Of a stretch of 64,000 nucleotides of DNA, positions 1-12,900 are shown piece after piece. The translations under genes were made by a program, and so were the position numbers. Source of the DNA: Allacma fusca (taxonomy: Eukaryota > Arthropoda > Collembola > Symphypleona > Sminthuridae). Under the pieces are notes generated by a model. It saw only the letters and a program-made list of their open reading frames with translations. It was not told the DNA's origin and ran no database searches. Location of the stretch: positions 44,179,131 through 44,243,130 of the forward strand of contig OX359247.1 of assembly GCA_947179485.1 (NCBI GenBank). Direction: 5' to 3'. Each line of letters begins with the position of its first letter. Position 1 is the first letter of the stretch.

Positions 1-3000
1 CGAGATCAGAATACAACACACAATCAGATTAGATGTTGGACGGGGCCAGATGTTTGGCTTTCTTCAACAGCAGGATTTACTCAAGGGAAAGTCCCTGGTG
101 AATTCCTGGATTTAAATGCGTGGGAAGAATCCCAAATTTCCCTTCTCCCTAATGCTCCCAGACCTCAAACATTCGTTTTATTTTCATTCAAAGTATTAAA
201 ATCAGTGGGTCTCATCATTTATGGAGCCCCTTCTTCCTTTTCTTCTTCTTCTTCTTCTCCGTTCAAATCCTCCCATTCAAAATTTTCCTCGAGGAAACCC
301 AATATGTAGTGAGCATGGGTCTGTAATGATCCCAAAAATATATTAAGGGAAAGAATTCCTTTTATTGTATTTTCCATTTTATTGGAGAAAATATTAAAGC
401 AAGATTAGGATAATTTACTCGGCGTTATGTATATCCGTATATTATTTTCCTGAAAAAAACCTATTATTTTGAAGACGTTTCTCGAGAAAAAATATTCGTG
501 ATGTCCTTGGAGCTTCTAGTTCGATTTTAGAAGGGGAATTTTCGAAGGAGGTATTATTTGGTGAAAGTCGAAGTACAGGAGAAATCAATTTATTTTGGAG
601 TCAGGAAATGTTCTGGAGAAAATTGATATTTTTGAGGTCGATTTTTTGGAGAAAGTCAATTTTTAGGAGAAAGTTTATTTTTAGGAGAAAGTTTATTTTT
701 TCGAGAAAGTTAAATTCAAATGAAAGTTGATTTTTTGGAGAACCTTAAATTTTAGGAGAAAGTTGATTTTTTATAGTAAAATAATTTTTTGAAGGAATTT
801 GTTGTTTGGAGAAATTGCCCAAATTTGAAATTGTAACGATCTTTAAAAATCAAAATTTCAGGATATAGTACCAACTTTTGAAGAAATTCGATTTTGACAG
901 TAAACACTTTGAGGAAAATTAAATCCACTCTTACAGTACGAGTTACTAGAAATGAATAAAATTGTCTAAAGAAAACTGTTAAGCAAGATGATTTTATACA
1001 TCGGAAGCCAAATTTTTCAAGAGAATACAATTTTTAGAGTCAATATTTTTGTGTATAAAGTGCCATTTGTACAAAATATTTTATCTGAATGCAGTAAATT
1101 TTTTTGTAAGGTTTACTTTAAAATAAAGCACTATTGGTTTTCGTAAGAGCCCTGGACGAAGAAAGCGCCACTTTTGAAGAATACTAATATTTATAGAATG
1201 AATATTTGGTTAAACTATCAAATTCAAGGAAAATTACCATATTTAAAAAAAATTGGCATTTCTGCTGAGCAGAAATTTTTATTCAAAATGCAAATTCTAT
1301 GCGTAGAGACTATCTCGTTTCCTTTCTTCTTATTTATGTAGCACTGGGGAGAATTTAAAGGTAAAAGTGGGCTTTTGTATGGAAAAAGGGTTTCAGGAGA
1401 AAAATCAATGTCAGTCCGAGAAGATCATTCGGGTGAAGTGTTCACGTTATAGTAAATGGGAGAGTCAGGGGTTTAAAGGGAAGTTATTCTTATGGGTCTT
1501 GTATTTTTGTCAAGTCAAATAAAGAAATATCTCGTGGCTTGGGATCATATGGAAATGTACTTTGACATTGTCAGGAATGACGGGTATGTATGTATGTACA
1601 TGCTGGGGAAGGAAACCAGAGGAGAAAACACTCTGGCACAGGTCCTATCACACATGTAATTTTTGGCCTTGTGAGCAAAGTGAAAGTCATTGCGGATCAA
1701 AGCATACCTCACCCTTGCAGAATACCAACTCCCTACCTCATCTTCCCAGAATTCAAACTCCAAAGGCTTTCTCTCTCACGCCTGGCTAAAAATCTTATCT
1801 TATCTAATGCCCATATGTTCACACAATACGTACATCATTTTCCGCACATTTACATCCATTGATACCAAATCTGCAGAAAAAATGCCACCTGGAAAAAACT
1901 TTCTCCAAGGAAAATTTATCTGATTTTTGCAAGTTTGTTTTACAAAATACAAGTTTTCTATCCCCCATTTTCTTTCAAATTTTTTATCAAATTATTTCAA
2001 AATTTACTTTACATTCTTAATTCAAAATATGAAGCTGTAACAGCTCGGAATAAGGAGCATTTGTTTTATTTTTTTGTGCCCATAAATAAAATTTCCTTCG
2101 TATTTGCCATAAAATCTCGGTAATTTTGTAAAAAAAATAGGAAATCGAAACACTAAAAAAATAAACGTACTAAAAGCAAACTTGGCAAAACCTGCTAATG
2201 TAAAAGCAAGGGCAATGGTGACAGGAAAAAGGATGGGAGTCACATTGGAAATTCTCGATCCTCATCCCGTACCCCTGCGTCATTCAGAAACAGTGCAGCC
2301 TTTTTATAAAAATACCCCAAAATAAAAATGACAATTTGACTCCTAAATGGATCTTATCCGAACAAAATTTAAGACTTAAAAATTTAAATAAATAAGAAAT
2401 TTAGAGAAATATCGGGAAATTTCTCAATTTGATTAGCATCTTCAAAGTAACAACTTCATTCAAACAAGTTCGCTATAGTCAGAATGAACTGTAGCCCCAG
2501 GAAAGTTCGATGTGATTGTAAACCGAGCTTTTTGTCATAGGACGAGACTTTCACTGTAATTTTCTCCTCCTTTGATCTCTCTTGAGAGACCCCTCTCCAG
2601 TAATGACAAGAGGAGGTGGAGACACATGTCGAGAGCATTAAAAGTTATCCTTGAAATTACTCCAGGGAAAGTGCTAAAAAGTGACATTTTTCCCTTCTTA
2701 ACTCATCTGTGAAAAGAAGTTCCTGGGAGATCTCCTGACAGGAACCCAAGTGTGACTCCTGTGAATTTTTTCTAATGGAATTAAAGTCTTGGAAAATTCC
2801 CAAGTGTGACAATAATCACTTGTCATTAATTAAATTGGAATTTAATTTAAGTGGCGTTAAAATCTAACAAAATTTATCTTAACGAATTATCCAATGAGAA
2901 AAGACCGGAAATAGTTTGAGTGACGTTAAAAAGTTAAAAAAATAAAAGTGAACTTTCACTGGACCCTGGTGCATTGAAATGACAGGGAGAAAGTGGAGAA

Positions 3001-3021
3001 AGTAGTGGGGGACAAAAAAGT
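1..3021. other. Upstream DNA without recognised gene
   Basis: AT-rich sequence with a TTC-rich stretch at 230-260, a degenerate array at 641-780 and many short open frames of no quality. No splice pair that would add an in-frame dunce exon was convincing. A longer upstream part of the gene, or its promoter, could still be here. Confidence 0.5.
641..780. repeat. Degenerate minisatellite (about 18-21 bp)
   Basis: Repeats of tttttaggagaaagttgat and close variants, about seven copies. Imperfect enough that it is old. Confidence 0.6.
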
Positions 3022-3381
3022 ATGTTAAGCGTCCTCATACTACTTTCCTATTGGTTGAGCTCAATCCGGCGTGGGAATATTTCGGGTGACCCTGAGAGAC
3101 CTTGTGCCTCTCCAACCCTCCGACTCCAACCACCTCTCAATACGATCCCAAGACGGAAATACAGTCTGAGCATTATGTCCTCCGCCAATTTGTCCCCCAA
3201 GAGTGCCATCCCTTCCAGTAATTTCGGCTCAGGGGGGAACACTTCGTCAGGGGGGTGTGCTCTGAAGCCCTCAAATTCCTTAAAAATTTTCTCCACTTCG
3301 TCCAGTCGACGGTCCAGCCAGAGTCGGAAGAAGCGGACAAGAATCAAGGCTCATAGGTCCTATAGCCCATTTCCTCCATAA
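3022..3381 (+). CDS. GC-richer block open on both strands: possible upstream dunce exon
   Basis: The + frame reads 119 codons from ATG 3022 to TAA 3379-3381. The peptide is Ser/Arg-rich: LSSIRRGNISGDPERPC, TIPRRKYSLSIMSSANLSPK and STSSSRRSSQSRKKRTRIK, with several basic-directed kinase-like sites. The frame could leave at CATAG|gtcctat (3354) in phase 2, giving ...IKAH-S-FDVENG with exon 1; the final Ser before FDV also occurs in mammalian PDE4D8 as I remember it. That donor is poor. The minus strand is equally open (3347 down to 3048, about 99 codons, with segments such as RLWLDRRLDEVEKIFKEF) and has coding-like codon use, but I see no convincing ATG or acceptor for it. The strand is therefore unresolved; no family recognised. 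Confidence 0.3.
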   Translation: MLSVLILLSYWLSSIRRGNISGDPERPCASPTLRLQPPLNTIPRRKYSLSIMSSANLSPKSAIPSSNFGSGGNTSSGGCALKPSNSLKIFSTSSSRRSSQSRKKRTRIKAHRSYSPFPP

Positions 3382-3605
3382 AATACATTTTTCTCTAGTG
3401 TCATTTTTATTCCATCATTTCCCCTCCAAATGCATTTCCCTCAAGGGTGACATCCACCAAGTAAATATTCCTTCCCTACATATTTTGCATCTGGTAGTAT
3501 TTGCATATGGCGCCACATTGAATCGTAAAATTTAAATAATTATTCCCAGTTTTTTGTAAAAACCAGTCCGAGAAATTTTACCCAGGTACTGCATTATTGA
3601 AGCAG

Positions 3606-3806
3606 GTGAATTTTTGCGCAATTTGTTTTAAAAATGTGAATTTTTGCGCAATTTGTTTAAAAAATGTGAATTTTTGCGCAATTTGTTTTAAAAATATGAA
3701 TTTTGAGTAAACCTTTTTTTTTAAATGTAAATTTTGAGTAACATTTGTTTAAAAATGTAATTTTGAGTAACATTTGTTTAAAAATGTAATTTTGAGTAAC
3801 ATTTGC
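3606..3806. repeat. Minisatellite, 30 bp unit, two subfamilies
   Basis: Three near-perfect 30-bp units start at 3606, 3636 and 3666 (gtgaatttttgcgcaatttg then ttttaaaaat). They pass into a related 29-31 bp unit (gtaattttgagtaacatttg then tttaaaaat) for four more copies. The sharp switch between subfamilies shows two separate expansions from one ancestor. Confidence 0.85.
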
Positions 3807-6360
3807 AAACACTTTGTGGAAAAATTTTCTATACAATTGGGCAAAATTTTGGAAGATCTTCCCATAAAACCCATGTGAAATAAATAAATTTTCTGTTAAA
3901 ATAGGACCCATATTTTATGGCTACCATGTACAAAAATCCATTCGAGGGCGTTGAATGCCCGCAAAAATTAATTCCCACGGATCAAGTTCCTCCGAGGGAT
4001 TCCTCCAGCTCCCATAATGTAAATAAACGCCGACTCCTTCCACGAGAAGTTCTCCGGGGAAATGTAAATAATTGCGCAAATCTTGACCGAAAAAGCTCCG
4101 ACTCCAGGCCCTATTAGGCCACAGGCTCCTATAAGTACCACAAACTAACTATATCCCATTCCCCTTCAGCCCTCCCTACATGCATGTATTTAATTTATAA
4201 AGCCTCCCATCATTACTCTTTTCCAGGCGGGAATTTCTGGAATGAGGTGGTTTCTCAGAAAGGACGTGGTTTCATTTGGGAAATGGTAAAACATTCACAT
4301 CCGGAAATTTCCAGAGCTGTGGTCATTCCGCATCCCTGAAATTCCACGGATCCTATTTACCAAAACTTCTCAGCCCTTTAAAATATCCTCTTTCACAATT
4401 ATTCCACATATGCAAAACAAAAAGCACAGTCAGCACTCTCTTTATGAAAAACAAACTGACAAAAAGTTCAAATGTTACCTTAAATTCACTTATTTATTCA
4501 TAAATTTGTTTAAATTTTTTGGAGCCCAGGAATGGGTTTGAATAAAAATTTTTTACGAGAGAAACGTTTTTGCATTTTTTGAGGGTTTGTTATTACTGTA
4601 GTCCTAGGGACGACGCTATACCAGTAACTGTTTATGGAACCTCTGTGCAGGGGAGGAATGTCTGAAATGTTTCTCTCAACATTTGAATCCCATGGTATGA
4701 AACCACGGGCTATAAAATATATAAGGGGGATTTATGTCTACACGTGTGTACATATACATACATATGCATAGTTGCGTGCTGAGGGAAATTTCCCGTGTAA
4801 ATCAATTAAAGCATGTGATTAGGAAATAATTAGTCATGTTGGGTCGATATGTTTGCACAGGGCAGAGAGGAATTTAATTTCCCAAACCCTATCCCTCCAA
4901 TTTTTCCCTGAGCTAAAAAAAAACACTCGTCCCCAATTAGTACAAGAGACAAAGGGGATTTCCCCATTCATTTTGATTCCTGCCCGAAACCTGTCAAACA
5001 CTTTTAAAGGATTTCCTACATTTTTAATTTGAGGCATGTCCATGGGAAATTTTTGTAAATCCTTCATAAAATTTTACCCTTAATTTTAAAAAACAAAAAT
5101 GCGGGTGGCAGAAAATAGAGACGTCCTTGGTTTAAGGAAGCAAAATTTGGATGACAAAATATTTATTTGCGAAAAATAATCTTAAAATTTAGAATCAAAT
5201 TTTTTGTTTAAAATTTTTTTGAAGGCATATTTCTCTTGAATTTTTGGTAGTAGCAAATAATTCCAGGGGGTTAAAAGCTTTGAAAAAAAATTTCTCAAGT
5301 GGGCACAAATGATAAAAATCAAGACAGCATGGACGTAAAAGCTTGTTTGCAATAGAGGAAGCCTGAGCATTAAAGTGGGCTCTGGTGATAATGGTTTTAT
5401 AGAAAACCCGGAAATGGGGGTGTCAGCCCATTCGTAGGATTCGGTTTTAATGGAAGATGGAAAATCATTGGAGAATTTTGTATTATAGCTCAATTGTGTC
5501 TCACGTGAGGATTATAAGGGAAAGCGAAGTATATTTTTAGAGCCGGAGGTCCCTGGTAGTAAGAGTCAACTGTATGTATGTACATTGAAGGGTGGAGAGC
5601 ATAAGACACGGAAGTGGCGGAAATTGAATTGAAAGCACACGCTCCTGTTGCTCATTCGCTCTCTCACTCTCTTTCCTTGGAAAATCTTCCACACGTTTCA
5701 TAGCACTCTGCCCTCTTCACAAGACTCCTTTCACTCGCTTTCCCTTTTCCAAGCTTTTAAGGGGAAAGTGGATTTGTAACCTTAAACCTTGTGTGATGGA
5801 AGCCTTTTATAAAGGTTTAGAAAAAAATAGCCTGCAAACATGGCAAAATTGAAGACAAAAAACAACAAAGGGATTACAATTTTCTGAACATGTGTTACTG
5901 CGAATCAAATTTATTGCGAAGAAAATAATTTGAAATTTGACCAAAAATGGTTAAAATTTTGTTGAAGAAATTTGTAATAATGAAATAGTTTATGAGAGAT
6001 CTCATTCGATTTTATAAAATTACGGGATCAAATATTTCCACGGAAAAAATTAATAGAAAATTAAGGGAAAGTTTGGAAAATTTAGGAAATTGAATTCCAA
6101 GGAAAATAAAAATTATTTGACCTTTTTTGAATTAAAAAAAAACAAACAAAAATGAGTGGTAAAATATTTACGTGGAAAAAAGGTAATAGAAGTGGAATTT
6201 AAATGTAAATAAAGTTTTGCAATTCTGCGGAGTATGAAAAATTGGGCATTTTGTGCAAGAAAGTGCAAGATATTTTGGGCAAATATTTTCAACGGGAAAA
6301 AAGTGAAAATTTTAAAGTTTTTGGATAGATTTTGACTGGTGATTTTGTTAATGTTTACAG
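3807..6360. other. Non-coding DNA before exon 1
   Basis: AT-rich with no supported exon. An ATG frame at 3917 (MATMYKNPFEGVECPQKL...) has GT sites only in phase 0, which does not fit exon 1. Degenerate TIR-like pieces occur near 4595 and 5560. The last 300 bp are A-rich, with the exon 1 acceptor at the end. Confidence 0.5.
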
Positions 6361-6540
6361 TTTTGATGTGGAAAATGGAGCAGCCGGTCGGAGTCCGTTG
6401 GAGGGAGGTGGAGCGCCATCTCCCGGCCTGGTCCTGCAAGCACAGCCGCCCAGACGAGAGTCGTTTCTCTATCGATCTGACTCTGACTTTGACATGTCAC
6501 CCAAATCCATGTCCAGGAATTCATCCATTGCTTCGGAAGG
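6361..6540 (+). CDS. dnc: PDE4/dunce exon 1 of window: first half of UCR1
   Basis: Acceptor tttacag, donor GG|gtgagc. The exon enters in phase 2 (its first T completes a codon) and leaves in phase 2 (GG plus the A of exon 2 gives Gly). It encodes [31 protein letters not shown] and [14 protein letters not shown], the signature of UCR1. In the family, RRES carries the Ser phosphorylated by protein kinase A, which activates long PDE4 forms; here that Ser codon is 6461-6463. Between GRSPL and SPGL the vertebrate segment is replaced by a short Gly-rich stretch. An in-frame ATG at 6332, ten codons upstream of Phe-Asp-Val, could only be used by a transcript that starts in the intron and does not use this acceptor. 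The preceding exon is not certain; a candidate lies at 3022-3354. Confidence 0.97.
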
Positions 6541-6964
6541 GTGAGCCATCTTTTCCCATTTGATTCAACTCTGTCATAGGTTATACGCTTTGTAGTTCCC
6601 CTCAACGCCGTTAGGTACCTCTGGCTGTTCTTTTCCACGCACTTTCCCTTTTATATCTCCACTGCTCCTCTTCCCTGGTTCTTCGGCATCTACCTCAACA
6701 AGCCGCATCCGGGATTTCTCAACTCGTTACGGGGATCACAATGGAATTGCATATGAGATACATACATACGGAAACATTGCCTGCTGTGCGAACCAAAAAT
6801 CATTATCTGGAAAACCAGTGAGGAGCAGAAATGATCCTTCCCATTTGTCATGATGATTTTGGTTAAGGTGCATAAATGAGCATATAGGATTTACGGTTGG
6901 AAAATTTGGAGGGAGGAGAAATTAATATTAGAAATTTTGTGCAGACAAGAATTTAAGGCAAAAA

Positions 6965-7390
6965 TTTTAAGTGAGAAAATGTACGGTTCATTATTTTAAG
7001 GGAGAAAATGTACGGTTCATTATTTTAAGGGAGAAAATTTGTAGTTCAATATTTTAAGGGAGAAAATTTGTAGTTCAATATTTTAAGGGAGAAAATTTGT
7101 AGTTCAATATTTTAAGGGAGAAAATTTGTAGTTCAATATTTTAAGGGAGAAAATTTGTAGTTCAATATTTTAAGGGAGAAAATTTGTAGTTCAATATTTT
7201 AAGGGAGAAAATTTGTAGTTCAATATTTTAAGGGAGAAAATTTGTAGTTCAATATTCGAAGGAAGAAAACTTGTAGTTCAATATTTGAAGGGAGAAAATT
7301 TGCGGTTTAATATTTTAAGGGAGAAAATTTGCAGTTCAATTTTTTAAGGGAGAAAATTTGCGGTTCAATATTTTAAGGGAGAAAATTTAA
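6965..7390. repeat. Minisatellite, 29 bp unit, about 14 copies
   Basis: Unit gttcaatattttaagggaga plus aaatttgta. The central copies are identical to one another while both ends are diverged, the usual signature of recent expansion from the middle. A degenerate tail runs on to about 7660. Confidence 0.95.
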
Positions 7391-9584
7391 GAAAGAATGT
7401 TTTGAGACAAAATTTAAGGCAAACATTTTAATGGTGAAAATTAAAGGCAAAAATTGTGGCGGCAAAAATTCGTGTTGAAAGTCTTAAGGGAGAAAATTAA
7501 AAGGGAAAATTTGAAGGAATAAAATTTAATGGAGAATTTTTTAGGTTTTAATTTTAAGGAAATTTTTAATGGCAAATTTGTATGTGGAAGATTGAAGAAT
7601 TTGAAGATCACAAATTTAAAAGGGAAGACGGCCAAGATAAAACAAAATTGAATGGAAAAAGTTTAGGAAAATTGTAAATGTTCAATTTTGATTCTTAGCA
7701 GATGAGATCTATGCATGTATGTAAATATATAAGGGAGCCATGACGTACTCGCTGCACGTAACGGCTCCATGTGCATTGTATACTTGCATATATATGGCTG
7801 AACTACATATATGACAAAATACATATTTACCTCCCGTACTATATCATAGGTCTGGGAGAAACTAGGTCAGCTGCATTTACGGAATGCCGATGACGCAGAA
7901 CGATGCTTGAGAGTGAGAGAGAGAGAGAGCTGAAGTCGTAATTTAGGTTCCACGACCCTTTCTGGATACAACCAGTTCTCACAAAAGACTATCGATTTGC
8001 GAGATTTTCCTCCTCACGAGAAAATTCCAATTATCTTCCCATCCCCTTTATTACATCCAATGTATACACATTGGAGAAATTCTCTTCAAAATTCAAGACT
8101 CACTTGTAAAGTTACAGGAGCCCAATTTCTCCGAAAAAATATTTCCCCACAAATATCCCATCTTATAAACTTCCGCAGAAATGGGGTTTCAAAATATAAT
8201 TTGTGCGCATTTTGCCCCCTTAAATATATTTGTAGGAAAATATTATTTTTATTATACTTTGCGTCGCCCCAGAAAATTTTCCCTAAATACTATACCGCTA
8301 AAACTTGAGCTCCCTTCGAATATTTTATTCCCCCATTTTGTCGGAAATTGTCGGTAAATTTTTTTTAAAACCCATTTAAAATTTTAAAGCCTTTGGCAAT
8401 TAAATGCTGCACAAAAACGTTTTTCTAGTAAATTTATAGGAATTTTGAGGGAAGATTTCTTCTATTTTTTTGTAAAACATTTTTATTACATAAGCATAAA
8501 TTTTCCCAAAGCATTGTGGTAGTATTATGTGAAAACGTTCCCCGGAAACGACGCAGAATGGAGTTGGAGCGGAATTCTGTGTAAAATAAATTCTGGAGGA
8601 TTGTTTGCTTTCCAGTAGTGGTCTGATTCCCTTAAATGGTTTCTGAAAGATAAACGTGCCTCGGCTGCCATTTCCCTGACAAAGTGACAACCATTATGAA
8701 TTATGTTTAAACAGACCTTCCCGCCCCTATAATAATGTCACATTTCAATCCATATACACGCATGTACATACGGCCTTATAAGAGTCTATGGGGCTCTGAA
8801 CGTGAGGGAACAAAAATTTTGGAAAGGTCAGGGGGTTATTTATTGCCCTAAAAATTGCTGAGCTTCTCCATCCCTTATCCGGAAACCCAAACTGATAGAA
8901 TAATTATTATTGAACGGATTTTATTCATTTTACAGTCGGCTCACACAATTTATAGAAATAAAATAAATTTGTAAAAAAACACTTTAGAATGGTATCATTT
9001 AAAAAAATATTTTGTGCAAGTTTGTCACAATAAACAATTCTGGGACGAGTTTAAAGAAGCTATTTAAGCAATTGGAGAAGTTTAAAAGAAAAAAGTTGTT
9101 GGTAAAGAATTCATTTGAAATTAGAAATGTTTACAACTATTACGCTTCAAAGCGTCCAAAAGTTTCTTACCATTTTTAGGAGAAAGCTGACTTTGACTTT
9201 TTCAATGGGGATGAGATTTTTTATCAAATGGATATACTTTCAATTAGCTCAATGAAATGTACTTTCACTTTTTTCAAAGGAAATGTACTTTTATTATTTT
9301 CAAATCAGAGGACTTTCATTTTTGGAGGGAATTCATTGTTTATTACTTTAAGACCGTTTTGACGGTTATATAGAAAAGGAAGATTTACTTTAATTTTTCT
9401 AATTACACGTAATCTTTGGTTTTATATAAAATTTTATTTTCTCTGAAGTTTGAATTCTAAATTTTCGTTTTTATAATTTGTTTTTCGTTCGGTAAGTTAA
9501 AATTTTATCTTGATTTTTGAAATTGTAACCTTTATGTTTTTTAAAGGTGACTATCCCTATTTCCGTTGAAATTCGAATTTATTT

Positions 9585-9700
9585 TTCAAGTGAAAATTGA
9601 ATCCCTTTTTCAAGTGAAAATTGACTTTCACTTTCTCAAATGAAAATTGACTTTCACTTTCTCAAGTGAAAATTGACTTTCACTTTTCAAGTGAAGTTTA
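9585..9700. repeat. Minisatellite, about 26 bp, each unit self-complementary
   Basis: Units of tcaagtgaaaattgacttt plus cacttt, about four copies. Inside each, AAGTGAAA and TTTCACTT form an exact 8-bp inverted repeat with a 6-nt spacer, so each unit could fold as a small hairpin. Confidence 0.8.
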
Positions 9701-10727
9701 AGCTTCTCATTTCAAAATAAACCTCAACTTTCTCCTTTTATAATGAAAGTCAGCTTTCACTTTCCGAAATAACCTCAACTTTCTTGTTTTGAAGCAAAAT
9801 TTAATCTTGTACGTCACTAGTGAGATTTTAACAGCTCCAAAAATAACGACTTTCTAAAAAAAAGCTAAAATCACCTGTTCAATATTACCATAGGAAAAAC
9901 CGTCTCCCAGAATAAAATTACAAAATTCGAAGAGAAAGCCACAGGTGAAAGCCGAAACGTGACTATTAATAAAATTCAATCCTTTCAAATTATAATTGTT
10001 AAAAAGTCTTTTCACTTTCCCCTTCAATGGAAAATAATGCATAGAAAATTAGGAATTTGTGGAGTTCCATGAAAGAGGGTTAAGTCCCATCTATAGACTA
10101 CTCGCACTTGCCAAAGAGCTGGGAGAAAGCATATGAGATATGAAGCTTGTTAAAAGTCCTCTTCTTGGAAAAGAGGGAATAAAGGGAAACGTTACATATT
10201 ATCTGATGGAGCGATACACAAGTTGACAAGGGAAAGCCGGGATCATTTATCACTCTCCATTCCCAATATCTATTTCCAAAGTCCTGGTTCTCTCCTCAAC
10301 TTTCTCTTCCTCCAGCTGCTCCCATTTTTTCCTTCATCAGTTCTCCTCCCGTTATTTTCCACACCCTGATTGTGTGTAGTTACGAGCCCAACAGGCCCTG
10401 AACGTATGTTCCAGTCACACAGTATATTTCGTTAACCCGGGCAAACTAAGTGACGGGAGAAAGTGGAGAAAGCAGGGGAAATTCCAGGGATTTTATGCGT
10501 CTTGGCCGTGAGAAAACTCAAGTAATCTTGTATTGATCCAGATGTTGCCCTCTTCTGGGATACTAACTTTCCGGAGGAGCTCCTTTTTATTCCCGACTTT
10601 CACCGCCACTCAGGAGCAATCCCAGTTTTTGATTTCGATTATATTAAGGGATGGTTATTTTTGTAAAATAGTTCTAAATGTAGATGATTCCTTTTTAATT
10701 ACAATGATGCGTCAACACCTTAAAATT

Positions 10728-11037
10728 TGGTCCTTCGAACCGGATACATTTTTGAAAACTCAGAATGTGGTTCGTTTACCAGATAAAATTCTAAAATTGC
10801 CAGGATGTGATCTTTTGAACAGGATAAAATTCCAAAATAATCACAATGTGGTCCTTTGAACCGGACAAATTTCTAAAATAATCAGAATGTGGTCCTTCGA
10901 ACCGGATAAATTTCTAAAATAACCAGAATGTGGTCCTTCGAACCGGATAAATTTCTAAAATAACCAGAATGTGGTCCTTCGAACCGGATAAAATTCTAAA
11001 AAAATCAGAATGTGGTCCTTTTAACCGGATAAAATTG
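10728..11037. repeat. Minisatellite, 41 bp unit, eight copies
   Basis: Units begin tggtccttcgaaccggataa; successive copies start at 10890, 10931, 10972 and 11013, exactly 41 bp apart. The first three copies are diverged, the later ones nearly identical. The minus-strand open frame across it is a by-product of the repeat. Confidence 0.93.
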
Positions 11038-11949
11038 AAAAAATTGTTAACTCCCGCAAACATGAATTGTCTTTTGTTCCTTATGTATGAATAGTATGTT
11101 AAAAAAACAAAATAGAGAAGCATACAAAGACGAAGTGAGATGTGACAGGGCATGATTTGAAAACATAATTACATATTTGAGTAGGATGAGAGGGAAGATT
11201 GCTCCTACTCTACAATTTTGAATGCTGGGACGTCAATATTTAATAAATGGTTGTTTTGCCCTCATGCTCTTCTCCTCTCAAGGAAAAGGACTCGTGGGAA
11301 AATAATAAGAGGATCGGAACTAATGTGAGAGAAGGCTTTGGCACGACGATCCTTTCCGCTCCTGGATCTTTGTAGGACTTGCTTTATGGACGTGACCTTG
11401 GACCAATACATGGACTTGTACTAAGACATTTGTATATTTGGGTAGACATGATTCTGTAGAATTGTATTTTTGGAATTTTTCTGTCTCGTTTGAGTGAATA
11501 TTGAGTAACGGCACGCGGGGAGGAGAAAAAAACGTCTGCAAGGGAAATAAGATAATCTCGTGAGTTGGAGTCATAAGATTTTTTTCTGTTTAACCACAAA
11601 CAAGCAGACGATTGTGCAGTGAGTCTTGGGACGCTTGTGACTTACAGGTCTTTGCCAAAACAAAAATATTTCCGTAGGTTACTTATCACTAGGAAATGTG
11701 TCTACAGTGGACTCTGTATTGCTGTAGTCAAGGGATAGGGCTGTAACGAAATAACGTGCTAATGGCATAGGTGGAATTGTACAGGAACATGCACACTGCA
11801 CCATTTTCATGTTTGTCTCTAAATATCTGTATGGAAATGCATTGGGAATGACGGGGAGCGTGTTTGGAAACATGATTCAGGACTTGTGTTATTCAAGTTT
11901 ACCTTCTGGTCCGTCGCTTGGGGAGGCTGAGTTTGGAATAGGGATTTGT

Positions 11950-12500
11950 TCAAGTTGAGGTTTGGTTGGATTTCCATCAAGTTCTATTTTGATTTAGGAA
12001 AGTTCAGGATTTGAGTCAAGGTCAAGTTGGAGTTAACTAAGGTGAAGTTTGGTTTGATGAAGTTCAGGATTTAGGCTAAGTTCAAGTTTGGTTTGAAGTT
12101 AAGAGTTTAGGCTAAGTTCAAGTTTGGTTTGAAGTTAAGAGTTTAGGCTAAGTTCAAGTTTGGTTTGAAGTTAAGAGTTTAGGCTAAGTTCAAGTTTGGT
12201 TTGAAGTTAAGAGTTTAGGCTAAGTTCAAGTTTGGTTTGAAGTTAAGAGTTTAGGCTAAGTTCAAGTTTGGTTTCCTAAATGTCAAGTTTTAGGTCAAGT
12301 TCAATTTTGGCTTACCAATGAACAAGTTTTAGGTCAAGTTCAAGTTTGGTTTAACAATGGTAAAGTTTCAGGTCAAATTCAAGTTTGGATTTCTGAAGTT
12401 CAAGTTCTAGTTTAATTTAGGAGAATTCATGATTTGAGCCAAGTGGGTTCAACTAGGGTCAAGTTTGTTTTGATGAAGGTCAAGTTCTAGGTTATTTTTC
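11950..12500. repeat. Minisatellite, 36 bp unit with diverged flanks
   Basis: Five near-identical 36-bp units at 12095-12274 (gaagttaagagtttaggcta then agttcaagtttggttt), flanked by older copies recognisable by aagttcaagtttggtt. Confidence 0.9.
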
Positions 12501-12534
12501 TAAAGATCGAGTTTTAGATCAAGTTCAAGTTTGA

Positions 12535-12900
12535 GTTTCTGAAGGTAAAGTTCTAGTTTGATTTTCTGAAGTTCAAGTTCTGGTTTGATTTTCTGAAGTT
12601 CAAGTTCTAGTTTGATTTTCTGAAGTTCAAGTTCTAGTTTGATTTTCTGAAGTTCTAGTTTGATTTTCTGAAGTTCAAGTTCTAGTTTGATTTTCTGAAG
12701 TTCAAGTTCTAGTTTGATTTTCTGAAGTTCTAGTTTGATTTTCTGAAGTTCAAGTTCTAGTTTGATTTTCTGAAGTTCAAGTTCTAGTTTGATTTTCTGA
12801 AGTTCAAGTTCTAGTTTGATTTTCTGAAGTTCAAGTTCTAGTTTGATTTTCTTTAGGTCAAGTTCCAGTTTGATTTTCTGAAGGTCAAGTTCTTGTTTGG
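12535..12900. repeat. Minisatellite, 27 bp unit with 21 bp variants
   Basis: Units of tctagtttgattttctgaag then ttcaagt; some copies lack the six bases of ttcaag and are 21 bp. Both lengths are multiples of three, so the minus strand stays open for 156 codons as a LELQKIK repeat (12970 to 12500). I treat that frame as a repeat by-product because its start and both flanks have no gene-like features. Confidence 0.93.

Noticed and set aside
3917-4117. 66-codon ATG frame with normal-looking composition
   Set aside because: Its GT sites are in phase 0 and do not fit exon 1; no similarity recognised.
6348-6638. 96-codon minus-strand frame
   Set aside because: It is the shadow of exon 1 on the opposite strand.
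6965-7390. Regular array resembling a CRISPR array
   Set aside because: The units are contiguous without unique spacers, and the context is a eukaryotic intron.
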